A stretch of DNA of 64,000 bases from Favolaschia claudopus (taxonomy: Eukaryota > Basidiomycota > Agaricomycetes > Agaricales > Mycenaceae): the NCBI GenBank assembly GCA_037176885.1, contig JAWWNJ010000008.1, forward strand, positions 248,001 to 312,000, in the 5' to 3' direction. Below, in pieces: positions 20,910-31,385 of the stretch; position 1 is the first letter of the stretch; every line of letters starts with the position of its first letter. The position numbers and the translations under genes were made by a program. Under the pieces are notes generated by a model, which was not told where the DNA came from, did not search any database, and saw nothing but the letters and a program-made list of their open reading frames with translations.

Positions 20910-20941
20910 GGATTTTAAACTGGCGCCGGGAACTTTGTGAC
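20910..20941 (+). repeat. Left terminal inverted repeat of the MULE
   Basis: It begins GGATTTTAAACTGG and continues GCGCCGGGAACTTTGTGAC. It matches the reverse complement of 24558-24588 with a few mismatches and one length difference in the T run. A 10-bp palindrome TGACGCGTCA overlaps its inner end (about 20939-20948). Confidence 0.88.
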
Positions 20942-21079
20942 GCGTCACGTATGTAACGTAGATAGTCACAGCTGTCACCTACGTCATTGTCACGAACACG
21001 ATCACGTTCTGCTTGCCCTCCTTCCTTCTGCTTCCTTTTCCCGGCGCCGCGTCTCAATCTTGGCCTCAGTCCTTCCTCC

Positions 21080-24050
21080 ATGGCCTCTGAAACTGTGGAT
21101 GTTGCAGAACAAATGGCTTTTGTGCCCCCCCTCACTGCAAAATCTGTCACTGCTGCTTCAATTCTGAAAAAACTGCGTTTATCTGCGAATGACCGAAAAG
21201 CGGCAGAAGACCACGCAAATATCGTCGGACTGGACTCTTACAGATTCTCTAACAGTGCCGAGGATCAAGGTATTGTCTCAAACTCACCTCCACTTGTCAA
21301 CGAATCAAAACGGCCACGATAGTCAGAGCCTGCGAAACCTTTGCTGATCTTGGTCTATACATCCCCCCCGACCGTGATGTGCGCTCTAAACTCGCGATAA
21401 TCACCACCGACAGCGAAAAATGTCGATCCCTGGCGACAGAACCCACCAAAATACGAGTATTCACCCGAATTCGTCGCCTTTTTCAATGTTTATGCGGTTC
21501 CGACCATGAAGATGGACGTCACGCCTCCGGGAAGCGACAAATGGGATGGGAGAATGTCGGCTGTGGTGCCTGGTTCCGTTTGACATCCACACACGACGTA
21601 ACGGATAAAGAAAGTACGAGTTGATCCAAATTTTCCTGTTGAATTTGTCGTCACGCCGCAACACAGATCCTATCTTGCTCACTATAGATCATATTCTGGG
21701 CGATTTCACCCATTCTCCTCAATGCCTGGAGACAGACACGATGTCCCGTAACCCTCGCATTGCCCTGGAACCTGCCTTGCGCGAGTTTGCGCTCTCATTG
21801 CTCCGCAAAAATACTCCGCTTCCTCAACTCCGCCAGCAGTGTCGAGAATTCTCCCGCGCCCGATGGGGTACTCTACCCGGCAATGAGCTCTATCGCTTCA
21901 CTCTGTCGCCTTACGAGACAAGTTCCCTGTACCGTACTATTGCTCAAGAGTCTGGAATCCCCCAACGATCAACTCCCGAGAACAACCTTCATCTTTGGTT
22001 CCGTGACGAAAACCCTAGCCCTCCTGATCCTCGACTCGCCGCCTCTTGTCTCTCATACACACCCCTGATTCCCGGCCAGTCCGACCGCTTCAGCCTGATC
22101 TTGTCAACTCCGGAGCAGCGCTTGCTCGCTTGGAAATACGGACATCAAAAACAATTACTGATGGACCTCACTTTCGGTGTCTGCAACGGCCGAGCCCTAC
22201 TGGCGATTCTCATGGTTCTCGACGATCAACAGAAGGGCCTGCCCGTTGCCTTTATGCTTTTTACTGCGAAGAAAGATGCTAAAGCAGTACACGCAGACTA
22301 TAACAAGGAGCTTTTGAAGGATTTGCTGTGCAAATGGAAGAGCGGCATGGGCGTGAACGAGAAGGGAGAGAGCTTTGATGCGAGAGTTGCTGCAACAGAT
22401 AATGATGCCCGCGAGCGCTTCGGCTTGCGAGAAAATTGGGAAGAGGTTTGGCTCCTTCTCTGTATATTTCACGTTTGGCAGGCATGGCGAAACGGCCTCA
22501 ACAAATACCTCCGTGCCATACCCAAGGGACCGGACCGCAAATCAATCCGCACCCGGCTAGCAAAATTCTTGATGCGTCTGCTGAAGGAAATCAACATTTA
22601 CGAAGATGCGATCACCGCGTACAACATCGAACTCGATGAATTCAAGAGAATAGGTCGTACTCGAAGCGAAATTGCAAAGACACAGAGCAAAGCGGCCATT
22701 GGATTTCTCACCTATTTGCAGGGATACCTGAAAGTCCGCGAGATATGGCAATGTTGGTCACTGGCTGGTGCAGAGAAGGCCGCAGAGCTCATGGGGATCC
22801 CGGTCTCACATGTGGCTAGGACAACCAATGCTCTGGAGTCATTCAACGGCAGGTTGAAGGGTGTTTATTTTGCGCAGTATCAGCATTCTGGACGGCTGCC
22901 GCGCATTGACGTTTGGGTTTTAACGATGATTACCAAGGTGCGTTGTTCAATCTACTCATTTTACTTCGATGCCGTCATAAACAATGTACATCGCTCACAC
23001 AATTAAAAGGTTATACCCGACTTTTTAGATTCTTGGGCGGAAAAGCGCCAGCTCAACACCCATTATCAGAACATGCGGAAAGTTGCCCCCAAAACAATCA
23101 AATCAACCTCCACGCCATCTTCTCCCCCTCTTTCCCGCATAGTTCTCAACGACCCCGTTCCAAAATCAATGTCCTCTCAAGAGTTCGACGCCCGCGCTCG
23201 CACCTGGCTAAATTCCGTCCTCGCAACACCCACTAGCGCGGTTGATTCCCGATATGTCGCAAATCAGAATGCCCAGGAACGTGCAGATAAACTGGAGTCG
23301 GCTTTGCTGGATCAGATTGCTGCCGATGACACCGACGACGTTGACAGCAACGAAGGCTTGCCCTCGGACGATGCCGAACTTGAATTGATGGCGGATTTCG
23401 GAACGGCACTTGTGGTTGAACCGAATGGCAACACGAGCATCAGTGTAGGTGGCGGCCCTGAACTCGAGTTTAACAGCGACGAGCACACAGGATACCTGAC
23501 TCACGACATCTACGACACCTCTGTTTCCGATGCTCCGATGGTGGATGTGATGGAAGACATGTCGGCGGCCGCATCCTCATCCGACTTCTTCGACGAAATT
23601 GCACTTGAATACTCCGAGATCATCCGAGACCTGCCTTCCGACGTATCACTGCCATTCCCCTTCACAAGCGGTCAACCTAATTACAACCTCTCTGGCTCTT
23701 TCCATCACTCTGCCGAAAACCCGCCATCAAGCCCATCTTCTAACTCCAATTTATCCTTTAACCCGCACACCAACCCTTCTATCAGGTCAGCAGCACAGCT
23801 TCGCAGCGACATCGAAATATTGGAGAAGCAGCTTGCTTTCAAACTTCACTGCTTGTTGGATCTCGGGACAGAGAAGGAATTCTTACAACATCACATCAGT
23901 CCCAGCATTTCAACTCGGCTTGAACAGCTTGCAGAGGAATCCGAGTTTGCGGCAGAAGATGACAGGGAGCCGGCAGAAGGAACATCAAATTTGGCTCCAT
24001 TCGAGACGGAGAGGAAGAGGAAACGGATACAATCGCGAAACGTGTGGTAA
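21080..24050 (+). CDS. MULE transposase (923 aa), intact
   Basis: Exons 21080-21269, 21323-21613, 21688-22937 and 23010-24050 join in phase and end in TAA. The N-terminal part carries a compact Cys/His-containing segment ('CLCGSDHEDGRHASG', 'NVGCGAWFRLTSTHD') resembling the FAR1/WRKY-GCM1 DNA-binding region of MULE transposases. The MULE catalytic domain follows: 'LLMDLTFGVCNGRALLAIL' (first Asp), 'VAATDNDARERFG' (second Asp), the typical C-x2-H in 'LLLCIFHVWQAW', and 'TTNALESFNGRLKG' (Glu). The C-terminal ~330 residues are acidic and serine-rich with a predicted coiled coil ('RSDIEILEKQLAFKLHCLL'); I recognise no domain there. It should cut and reinsert the element by recognising its inverted repeats. 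It is the only gene in the element. Confidence 0.88.
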
Positions 24051-24557
24051 TTGTGTACCGACTGCGTGAGATTAATTTTGTATCTTGCAATTGTAGTCAA
24101 TTCAACTCGAATCTGATTATTAAACTATACATTCTACAAAGCTATAAGCAAGGCCGACAAAATAAACTTTTTTCGAGCTCCGGCACGCAGAAACAGCGAG
24201 CTGTCTGACCCGGCGCGCGGAAGCACCACAAGGTGGTGCTCCGCAATTAGCCGACGGGTCAGCCAGCGAGATGGTTCAAGTGCCGGAGGGAAGAAAAAAG
24301 AAAAAAAAAACAAGAATAAAAATAAAACAAAGGCCCCGCGCCAGCGCAGCGAAAAGGCCCCGCGCTAGCGGAAAAAGCAGCGCCAGCGAAAGGGCCCCGC
24401 GCCAGCGGAAAAGGTAGCGCCAGCGAAAAGGCCAGCGCTAGCGAATGGGAGGGGGTTTTCCGCCAAAAGGCCCGCGCTAGCGGATTGCCGTCTCTGAAAA
24501 AACAGCTGGCTTTGGCCAACGCTCTTGATCGAGCCGTGTGAATGTGTGACTGTCACG
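24051..24557 (+). other. 3' non-coding part of the MULE: folded palindrome and GC-rich repeats
   Basis: At 24178-24288 three stems nest: CTCCGGCAC (24178-24186) pairs with 24280-24288; TGACCCG (24206-24212) with 24255-24261; and CGG-A-AGCACCAC (24218-24229) with 24233-24243. From about 24335 to 24485 units of the type GCGCCAGCGAAAAGGCC or GCGCTAGCGGAAAA recur seven or eight times. An A-rich stretch separates the two. Confidence 0.85.
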
Positions 24558-24588
24558 GTCACAAGTTCCCGGCGCGGGTTTAATGTCC
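24558..24588 (-). repeat. Right terminal inverted repeat of the MULE
   Basis: Read on the minus strand it begins GGACATTAAACCC and continues GCGCCGGGAACTTGTGAC, mirroring 20910-20941. Confidence 0.88.
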
Positions 24589-24597
24589 CCCAATTAA
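24589..24597. repeat. Right 9-bp target-site duplication of the MULE
   Basis: CCCAATTAA, identical to 20901-20909. Confidence 0.9.
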
Positions 24598-24935
24598 TCT
24601 CCGTTCTACTGTAGGTACAGCACAGTCTCGGATGTATATACACTAGGCTAGTAATATGATATAATTATCTGGTGTATTTCTCTTACTATTCCCTCATTTA
24701 CTGTACGATACCGAAAAACTGTCCACCGTGGACAGTTTTCAGCGCGTCAGGTCACTGACACGTGACTTGTGACATGCTCAAATTTTGTAGATTATAGCGT
24801 GTTATAATCGCGTTTTTTCGCGTTTTTTCACGCATCTTCAATGCTTGAATGTCAGGTAAAGTCGATATTCCTTGGAACTTGTACATGCTCGCTAATAATG
24901 TACATTAATTCAGAAAAAAATCAGAAATCTATCAT
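24598..24935. other. Intergenic stretch with a 12-bp-arm palindrome
   Basis: No gene is seen. A near-perfect palindrome (AAAACTGTCCAC, one C, GTGGACAGTTTT) occupies 24715-24739. It is followed by clustered GTCA/TGAC words and by GATTATAGCGTGTTATAATC, another short inverted repeat. Confidence 0.7.
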
Positions 24936-25891
24936 CTATATCGTCAAGTCCACAAAACCAAGAAATCTATGCTTCTTGGTACGTGGTTGCTCATCTTCAT
25001 CGTTAGAAATGTCAATCACATCGTCAGGATATCTTCTTTTCAGCTCCACCCTCGACGTCGCTCGGGATTCCAGAGCTACGACGCCATCTTCATCGTCTGA
25101 ATCAGGAATGTCAATGATTTCACGTTGAGCGCGTGATGGCCCCGCCACCGAGGAAGCGGGTGGGACAGGTAGAGATCGAGCTGGCGGTGGAGGGGGAGTG
25201 GCTCGCGCCGGTGATGTCAGTGGTGATGGGAGGAAAGAGTGACGAGGTGGAGGGGTACGCTGGGCGCGAAGCGGAATTGAGCGAAGTGGCAGAGGAGCAA
25301 TACGCCGGGTGGGCACGTTGGCTACGCGTACTTGTTGGAACCCAGGCAGTGGTTCCAACGTCCATTGGGGACGGGGTCCGTGGGTGCTGAGCGAAATGTA
25401 ATCGTGGAATGCTTGCTCCGCGCTTTGAAGGGCTTGCTTGTCTCCGCCTCGACGCTCAGTGTATCCGTTTCCGTGTTTCATGTAATACCCGTCGTATTGG
25501 TTGCGGTAAGCTTCCAGTTGGCCCCGCTGTTCCACGCTGAGCAAACGAGTTCGTCGAAAAGAAACCAGCCGTCTCTCATCCTTGACAACGATAAATGTTG
25601 GTGGCAAGATATATAGAACTTCCAGGTAAGACGTACCTTTTCTGTGTAAAGTACACCGAATTCTTGCTGACGATTTCCAGTGCCCATTACAAGTCGCAGT
25701 CCGGTGATGCTTCCTCGTCCGAAAACGCGTTCAAGGTAGTCGGCGCCATGAAGCTCGATGGCCTTTCGCGTCAAGGCACGGTGGCGAACATTGGCGTCGG
25801 AGGCTGGGGAGTATACGGTGCCAAAGAGGCGGGTTGTTTCTTGGACAGGGATGGAGACTCGTGCCATGGGTGTAGAAGGTAAGGTTTTCAC
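24936..25891 (-). CDS. Hypothetical protein with tandem SUMO-interaction-like motifs
   Basis: Two exons (25891 or 25867 to 25637, and 25580-24936) join in phase. I do not recognise the family. The N-terminal half has a folded look ('RKAIELHGADYLERVFGRGS', 'GLRLVMGTGNRQQEFGVLYTEK'). The second half is proline/serine-rich and ends with two hydrophobic-acidic stretches, 'EIIDIPDSDDED' and 'DVIDISNDEDE', with the look of SUMO-interacting motifs (a small hydrophobic core followed by acidic residues), then 'RTKKHRFLGFVDLTI'. A nuclear or chromatin role is inference. It is head-to-head with the gene starting at 26098, 206 bases apart, so a shared promoter is possible. Confidence 0.55.
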
Positions 25892-26097
25892 TCCGCAAAA
25901 TGGATCGTGGACTTATAAATCAAAGCAGAGCAGACGTCTTATCCATTTTGATTACAAAATGTGGCCAACGCTTTGCCATTGACAATGTCCTTATTTAGAC
26001 TGTCGATTGTGACCTGTTTTTATTCATTCATTGACGCTTCAATAACTCTACCCTCAACTGCCACCACCACCATCTTGCTTTCCATTCTGCCACCGCC

Positions 26098-28398
26098 ATG
26101 CCACCGACCAAGGAGAAGAAATCCAAGGACAACTTCGACACATACATCGAAGCCGACGTTCCGCCCTCCATGCCCTTCCCCTCTCTTGCCGTTGTTATCA
26201 CTACTAAGAACGACGAGTACGCAGTACCTGTCTTGAACAACCATCAACGCGCCTACCTTCACGATGTCGCACTTCGCGACGTGGATCTCCTCACCGGAAA
26301 CAAAAAAGAGAATGCGGAAACAAATGAGAAGATCAAGACTGCTGCTTTGAAATCCAAGGCTTTTCAGCACGTACCGCAGGAAGGCGACGAGACTGAAGAG
26401 CGTGATCTTCCTGCTCTCATCTCCGCCTGGAAAGAAAACGAACAAAAGAAGAAAGCACAACGCAAAGCAAAGAAGAACGGAGTGGCCATTGATACCAGCG
26501 ATGCTTCCGCAACGGCCGGTGACGATGCGACTCCTCAGGACGAGGATTCTCGTACCAATCTGTTGCGAGGCTACAGAATTATTGGCTGGGAAAAGGTTAG
26601 TGCCTTGACTAGTTCTTCGTGCGTTCCCAACTGCCACTCACTCTTGCCAGGCGATCCAACGAGTCATCACCAACAAACGTACAGCTCAGACGAATCAACA
26701 ACGCCAACCCTCCTCCTCTTCATCTAACCCACCGGTTCTGGCAACCTCATCGACGCCGCTTGCTCCAGCACCGACACCGACACCGTCTCAGAGCCGGGCT
26801 TTAACCAAGCTCTACCGTCTGGCTGCGTACAAAGGTCGTGACAAATTTCGCGACGAATGTCACGACCGTATCTTTGCGCATTCACAGACCATTCCCGGCT
26901 CTTCGAATCCGGGTGGGAAATTCAATAAGGCGTTGGCAGAGTTGTGGGCGAAGGAAGATCAGGCGGCTTGGGAGGCGAAGGTGGAAACCGGAGAAGAAAA
27001 CGTGAATTGGGCAGAGTGAGTCAATCAATACTTTACCTTATCCTTATCGGAACCAAGACTTATATTTTATGCAGGCGCCAGGAGCTTGTAACGGAGGGTT
27101 TTGCAGACATGGTCGAGACGGTTAATAACAGCCCCCAATTTCGCAATTTCATGGCGGCGATGATCATGATCTGGGTTGATGACGACGGGAAGGTTTCCGT
27201 CGAATGGTAAGTGATGTTTATGCTTGCAAGTAATCTTTCACGAGACTTATGTATGCGGTAGGAGTGAGGGACGTCCCACAGGACTAGAAATGTCAAAGAC
27301 GTTTGACCAACAAGAGCCGGAAGTGTTGAAGCAGCTAACCAATGCATTCCACAGATGGGCCGCAAAGCCGCTCAGAGGTAATGTTTGTTTCCATGGCTCT
27401 TTGAGCGCTCGACTGACAGTTTTTTTGAAGATTACATTGCGGCTCGTCGGCCTACCGCCTCAACACCGACACAATTTTTCCCGCTGAATGCGTCAGACTT
27501 GGAGAAAGGTATCCACCTTGACGACCTGAAATCAACTGTGTTGCGGTTTCTCGGCGAGTCATACAGTAAGTGCCAGTCGATTATCAGCACCACTTGATTC
27601 ATTAAATCAATCCCAACAGAAGCAGCATTCGGTGTGGAGGACATTCCTTGGGCCTCCATTGCCACCGATCCTGCTGCATACTACGACGTCACCAAATTCT
27701 CGCACGGCTTCCCCGTTTCCGGTCCTGCGGAGTGGAAACACGGCGCTTGGTATGAAGTGGCGTTCAGCTTGGCTGAGATTGCAGGGGTTGATACCGACAG
27801 TATCTTCTTCCGCAAACCCTCTCCTTCAGTTCGTGGGAGCTCTCCATTGAAAGAAACTTCCCAGCCGCCACCATCTCCCTCACGAGAACGCACTCCGCCG
27901 CCGCCGCCGCCTCGATCGCGCCAAGCTTCCCCGCTGCAACCACCGCCTCCATCCGATGACGGCTCTCAGCAACCACCCGTTACGCCATCACGGGAAGGCT
28001 CCCCGCTGCAACCACCGCCTCCATCCAATGACGGCTCTCAGCAACCACCCGTTACGCCATCACGGGAAGGCTCCCCGCTGCAACCACCGCCTCCATCCGG
28101 TGACGGCTCTCAGCAACCACCCGTTACGCCATCACGGGAAGGCTCCCCCAAACCACCACCTCCGTCGCCGCCACCATCGCCCCCCCACCCGAAAACTAGA
28201 CGGGTTCCTGTTGTGCGTACACCAACAAGTCCCCTCAAAACGAGGGCCAGAGCAGCTAAGGCAGAGGCCAAAGCTGCCGCTGAGGGCAAAGCTGAAACTG
28301 GGCGAGGGAAGCGGCAGCGGGGTCAGAAGCGAAAGGCACCCGACCAAGCAGAAGATGAAAATCACAATCCGAAGCGCGTGCGGAAAGGGAGGAATTAA
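26098..28398 (+). CDS. Mushroom-lineage hypothetical protein with proline-rich 24-aa repeats
   Basis: The gene has seven or eight exons. Exon 1 is 26098-26595; exon 2 starts 26651 and ends 27015; the last begins about 27620 and ends at TAA 28398. It starts 'MPPTKEKKSKDNFDTYIEADVPP', has a lysine-rich segment and then a conserved-looking helical region ('LYRLAAYKGRDKFRDECHDRI', 'FADMVETVNNSPQFRNFMAAM') and 'AEWKHGAWYEVAFSLAEIAG'. A low-complexity tail follows with three 24-residue proline-rich repeats and a basic end. I have the impression of a lineage-expanded agaricomycete family of unknown function, but cannot name a domain. The basic C-terminus ('KRQRGQKRKAPDQ') suggests nuclear localisation. 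Confidence 0.6.
27931..28146 (+). repeat. Three tandem 72-bp coding repeats
   Basis: Units start at 27931, 28003 and 28075 with an exact 72-bp period (CCGCTGCAACCACCGCCTCC start). They encode a 24-residue unit beginning 'PLQPPPPS' and ending 'PVTPSREGS', differing at the 'DD', 'ND' and 'GD' positions. The third unit diverges at its end. Confidence 0.9.
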
Positions 28399-28886
28399 CC
28401 ATTATCAGTCTTCCGTCGTGGCAGCTTGAGTTCTATCCGGAACTTGAGTTTTGCGGCGGAACTTGAAATCTTCCGAAGTCATCCTCAAAACCTGAAGTTT
28501 TCCTCGAAGACTTGAGTCTCATCGAGAACTCAAGTTTTCTCTTGGAACCTCAAGTTTCTTTGTGAACTTGAGTGTTCTTTGCGAGCTTGAGTTCTTCCCA
28601 GGAACTCAAGCTTTCTTACTATTATCTTTGTATCCCTGATTGCTATTTGTATCCGCTTTGATTCCATGTCAAGTCTTGAGTTTCTCATATTATAACTACA
28701 GTTTTGTCGACTTGAGTTCTGATTGTATTCATTTCAATACATGTTGTTTATTCTACACTGAGGAGAACTCCAGTCCGCGTCTTGGTCTAGAGCACTGAAA
28801 ACTTAAGAAAAGCTAATAAATTATTTGCTTTGCTTTGAAACATCTACACAAACACCTTGCATATGAGTATTTATACCGTGACTGAT
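28399..28886. repeat. Intergenic array of AACTTGAG/CTCAAGTT words
   Basis: Between 28424 and about 28715 the word CTTGAG or its complement occurs about a dozen times in both orientations, often as AACTTGAGTT or AACTCAAGTT, spaced about 15-25 bases. No gene is present. The array follows the stop codon of the preceding gene and may be its 3' UTR. Confidence 0.7.
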
Positions 28887-31385
28887 CTACATCCCCGCCC
28901 TCAACCCACCCGGCAACTGCCCATCCACAATCAAATTCGGATTCGGCACCATATAATTCCCAAAACACCCAAACGCAAAATCGACCTCCTGGATCCGCCG
29001 CTGCATCCCTTTAACAAAGGTATCGAACGCGCAAAGGCCGTCCGGATTCGGCGTGCACCCATTGATACCGGTGAGTGGGACGACGGCGTCGTTGAGGATC
29101 CACCGGATGTGCGTCGCGGGTGATGCGGGGGTGGAACCGTCGCCGGGGATGCTGATTGAGGGAAGGGAAGACGGTGCGCTGGAAGACGCAGACGCGATGG
29201 CCGAGGAAACGGAGGATGCGGAATAAGTAGAGAGAGAAGGACAAGAGAGCACCTGCCCGACCATGTTGGATGCGAAGGGCGAGATTTGGTTGACTATATA
29301 AGACTGAAAATGAAAGAACAAAGCGTCAATCCCTTGTTTCGAAGAGAGGTCTCTTCTGATACCAACCCGATCATTAGGAATATGCGTCCCCGGAAGCGGT
29401 CCCGTCTTCGCGAGACTCGTAAAATTCATAGCCACCACGACTGAACAAACATCAGTGTCACTCCTTTCTCAAGCATTGGAAATGGGTACGAAGAGAAGAA
29501 TCACGCACTAGCAGAAATAACCGTATCATGCGTCGCATCCACGAAAATCGGCTGCTCAAAAGGGAACGTCACATTACTCCCAACAATACTTGCATTGACC
29601 GAAGATGCCGATTCCATGACATTGATGCGAGTCTGCGTCAACCGCGAGACGAGCTCTTGGACCCAGCCGATGCCTTGTGCGGCAACGGCGGGGTTGCCTG
29701 GGCCGTTGTTGTACCAGAAGGATAGGTCTTGTGGGGGTCAGCCGATGAATGATCTGAGATAGAAGGAAAGGAGCGGCTTACCGACGGAATATTCATACCC
29801 TTTCCACTCTTCCTCTGTGAATAGATCGCAGAACGCAGAGTAGCCTAACGCAACGGTCTTGGAGAGAACATTTCATCAGCCACCGAATTCACCACAGATA
29901 AATTAAAGATAGAATGAATATTGAATCGCACACACACCTCATACGCACAAGTCTGCTGCATCGCAAACAACCACGTCGCATTCAACGTCATTCCCGGTGC
30001 CACAAAATGCGGCGCCAGTCTCTTCTGCGCGTCGGCAAGGTAGATGGAGGCCCACTGAGTGGTGAAGTTAGTTGCGGCGGACGCGATGACGTTGTTGGCG
30101 TTGGGGCATTGGTCGTACGGTGCGAGCGTGGCTGTTAGTATATATATAATTGTTAGCGAGAAGAAGAGGAAGAGAAATAAGCAAGGCGAGAATGAGAGAG
30201 AGACATACAATTGAACCCCTGCGCCTCGATCTCAATGAGTTGGTGGTAGTCATTTTGATACTCTTGAACACCGAAGAAACCGGCGGCAAAGTGCAGACTA
30301 CAAGGGGTATGCAACTTCATAAGCAATGAATCCAACGAATAAATAGATGTGTACGCACGCCGAATCCACCATGCGTTCTAGTAATAAGATTAGTTAGATT
30401 GGCGATTATCTTCCGGAGTCTAGAAATACCTTCGGAAGTCGTCCGCCAAACAGGAAGGTCCGTGAATCCCTTCAGCAAATCGCCTTCAGACAAACATAAC
30501 CGAAAATCAGAACTACGTGCTCAACGAGGGAAATTAAATATAGGACGCACCATATTTCACGCGGAACCCCACCCCGAGCTCGAACCTGAAAATAAACCAC
30601 ACCACCATAAATACGTTCGAAAACTGCGAGACGATTATCAGAATAGACGTACAACTGCGCCCGTCCAAAAGGCGTCAAAATCTCCGCCCCGAGCTTATAC
30701 GTCCAAGTATTCAAAAACGCCAGAGGCCCACATGCAGTCAAGTTCCCAGTCCCGGCTGCAGTGTGCAATGCGCCTGCAAAGCTTGCGGGGGCGGAGCCGG
30801 AGGTGGGGTAGCGCGCGCCGTGCCGGTGGAGGAGGTGGACTTGCTGGAGGGTACAGCCAGCGGGGATCTTGGCGGAGGACTTGGAAAGACCGAGGTTGGT
30901 TGACTGAAAGCTGTCGTTGGTATGCCAGTCAGTGAAGTCATCGGGACGGAATGAGGGAAATAGAATGGGAGAGCAGGTGAGAAGGCACAAGACGTACGGT
31001 GAGAGATTTCCCCAGCTGTGAATGACGTCGAATTTTTTCTTGTCTGAGGTCGCTGGTTCGACGAGGGGGAAGATGTTGGTGTAGTCGGGGGATACAGGTG
31101 CGGTCGCGATAGCAAAAGCCTCGTCTCCGGCTGACGGCAGAGAACTCGAATCAGCAGAAACGAATATCAAACTCGAAGAGAGTACCCACTCGGCGTGGGC
31201 CCAAATACGTTGATTTGCGTTGCATCAGGGAAGAAAGATGCATCCGACGTCACCGACACTCCCGGCGGAGGGAATACAGCCGTTGAAGTTGAACCAGCGA
31301 ATGAGGACGCGAATCTGGTTGTCGCTGCAGCGTGAACTGCGGGACCAAGCGCAAAGACAGCAAGGAGTCCTGCAACGGGCGTCAT
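28887..31385 (-). CDS. Secreted histidine acid phosphatase (phytase-like)
   Basis: This is an extracellular phosphomonoesterase of the histidine acid phosphatase family, which releases phosphate from phytate and other esters through a phospho-histidine. Many short introns. The N-terminus is a signal peptide ('MTPVAGLLAVFALGPAVHAAA'). The active-site RHGxRxP motif is present as 'LLHRHGARYPTSG' (about 30805-30830). The C-terminal acid/histidine pair appears as 'DATHDTVISAS' near 29520-29550. Downstream 'VAMNFTSLAKTGPLPG' and a cysteine-containing end ('FAFGCFGNY') fit the family. The last exon contains a serine-rich insert. A TATAAA on the minus strand lies about 45 bases before the ATG. Exon borders are not individually proven. 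A role in phosphate acquisition follows from the family. Confidence 0.85.

Larger units (their letters stand above)
20910..24588 (+). mobile_element. Complete Mutator-like element (MULE), 3679 bp
   Basis: The element is bounded by imperfect terminal inverted repeats at 20910-20941 and 24558-24588. They share GG...TTAAAC, the core GCGCCGGGAACTT and GTGAC in inverted orientation. It is flanked by a perfect 9-bp duplication (CCCAATTAA at 20901-20909 and 24589-24597). Inside is one uninterrupted four-exon transposase gene with MULE signatures. The 3' non-coding part holds a folded palindrome and a GC-rich tandem repeat region. The perfect duplication and intact frame suggest a young, possibly autonomous insertion. 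Confidence 0.9.
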
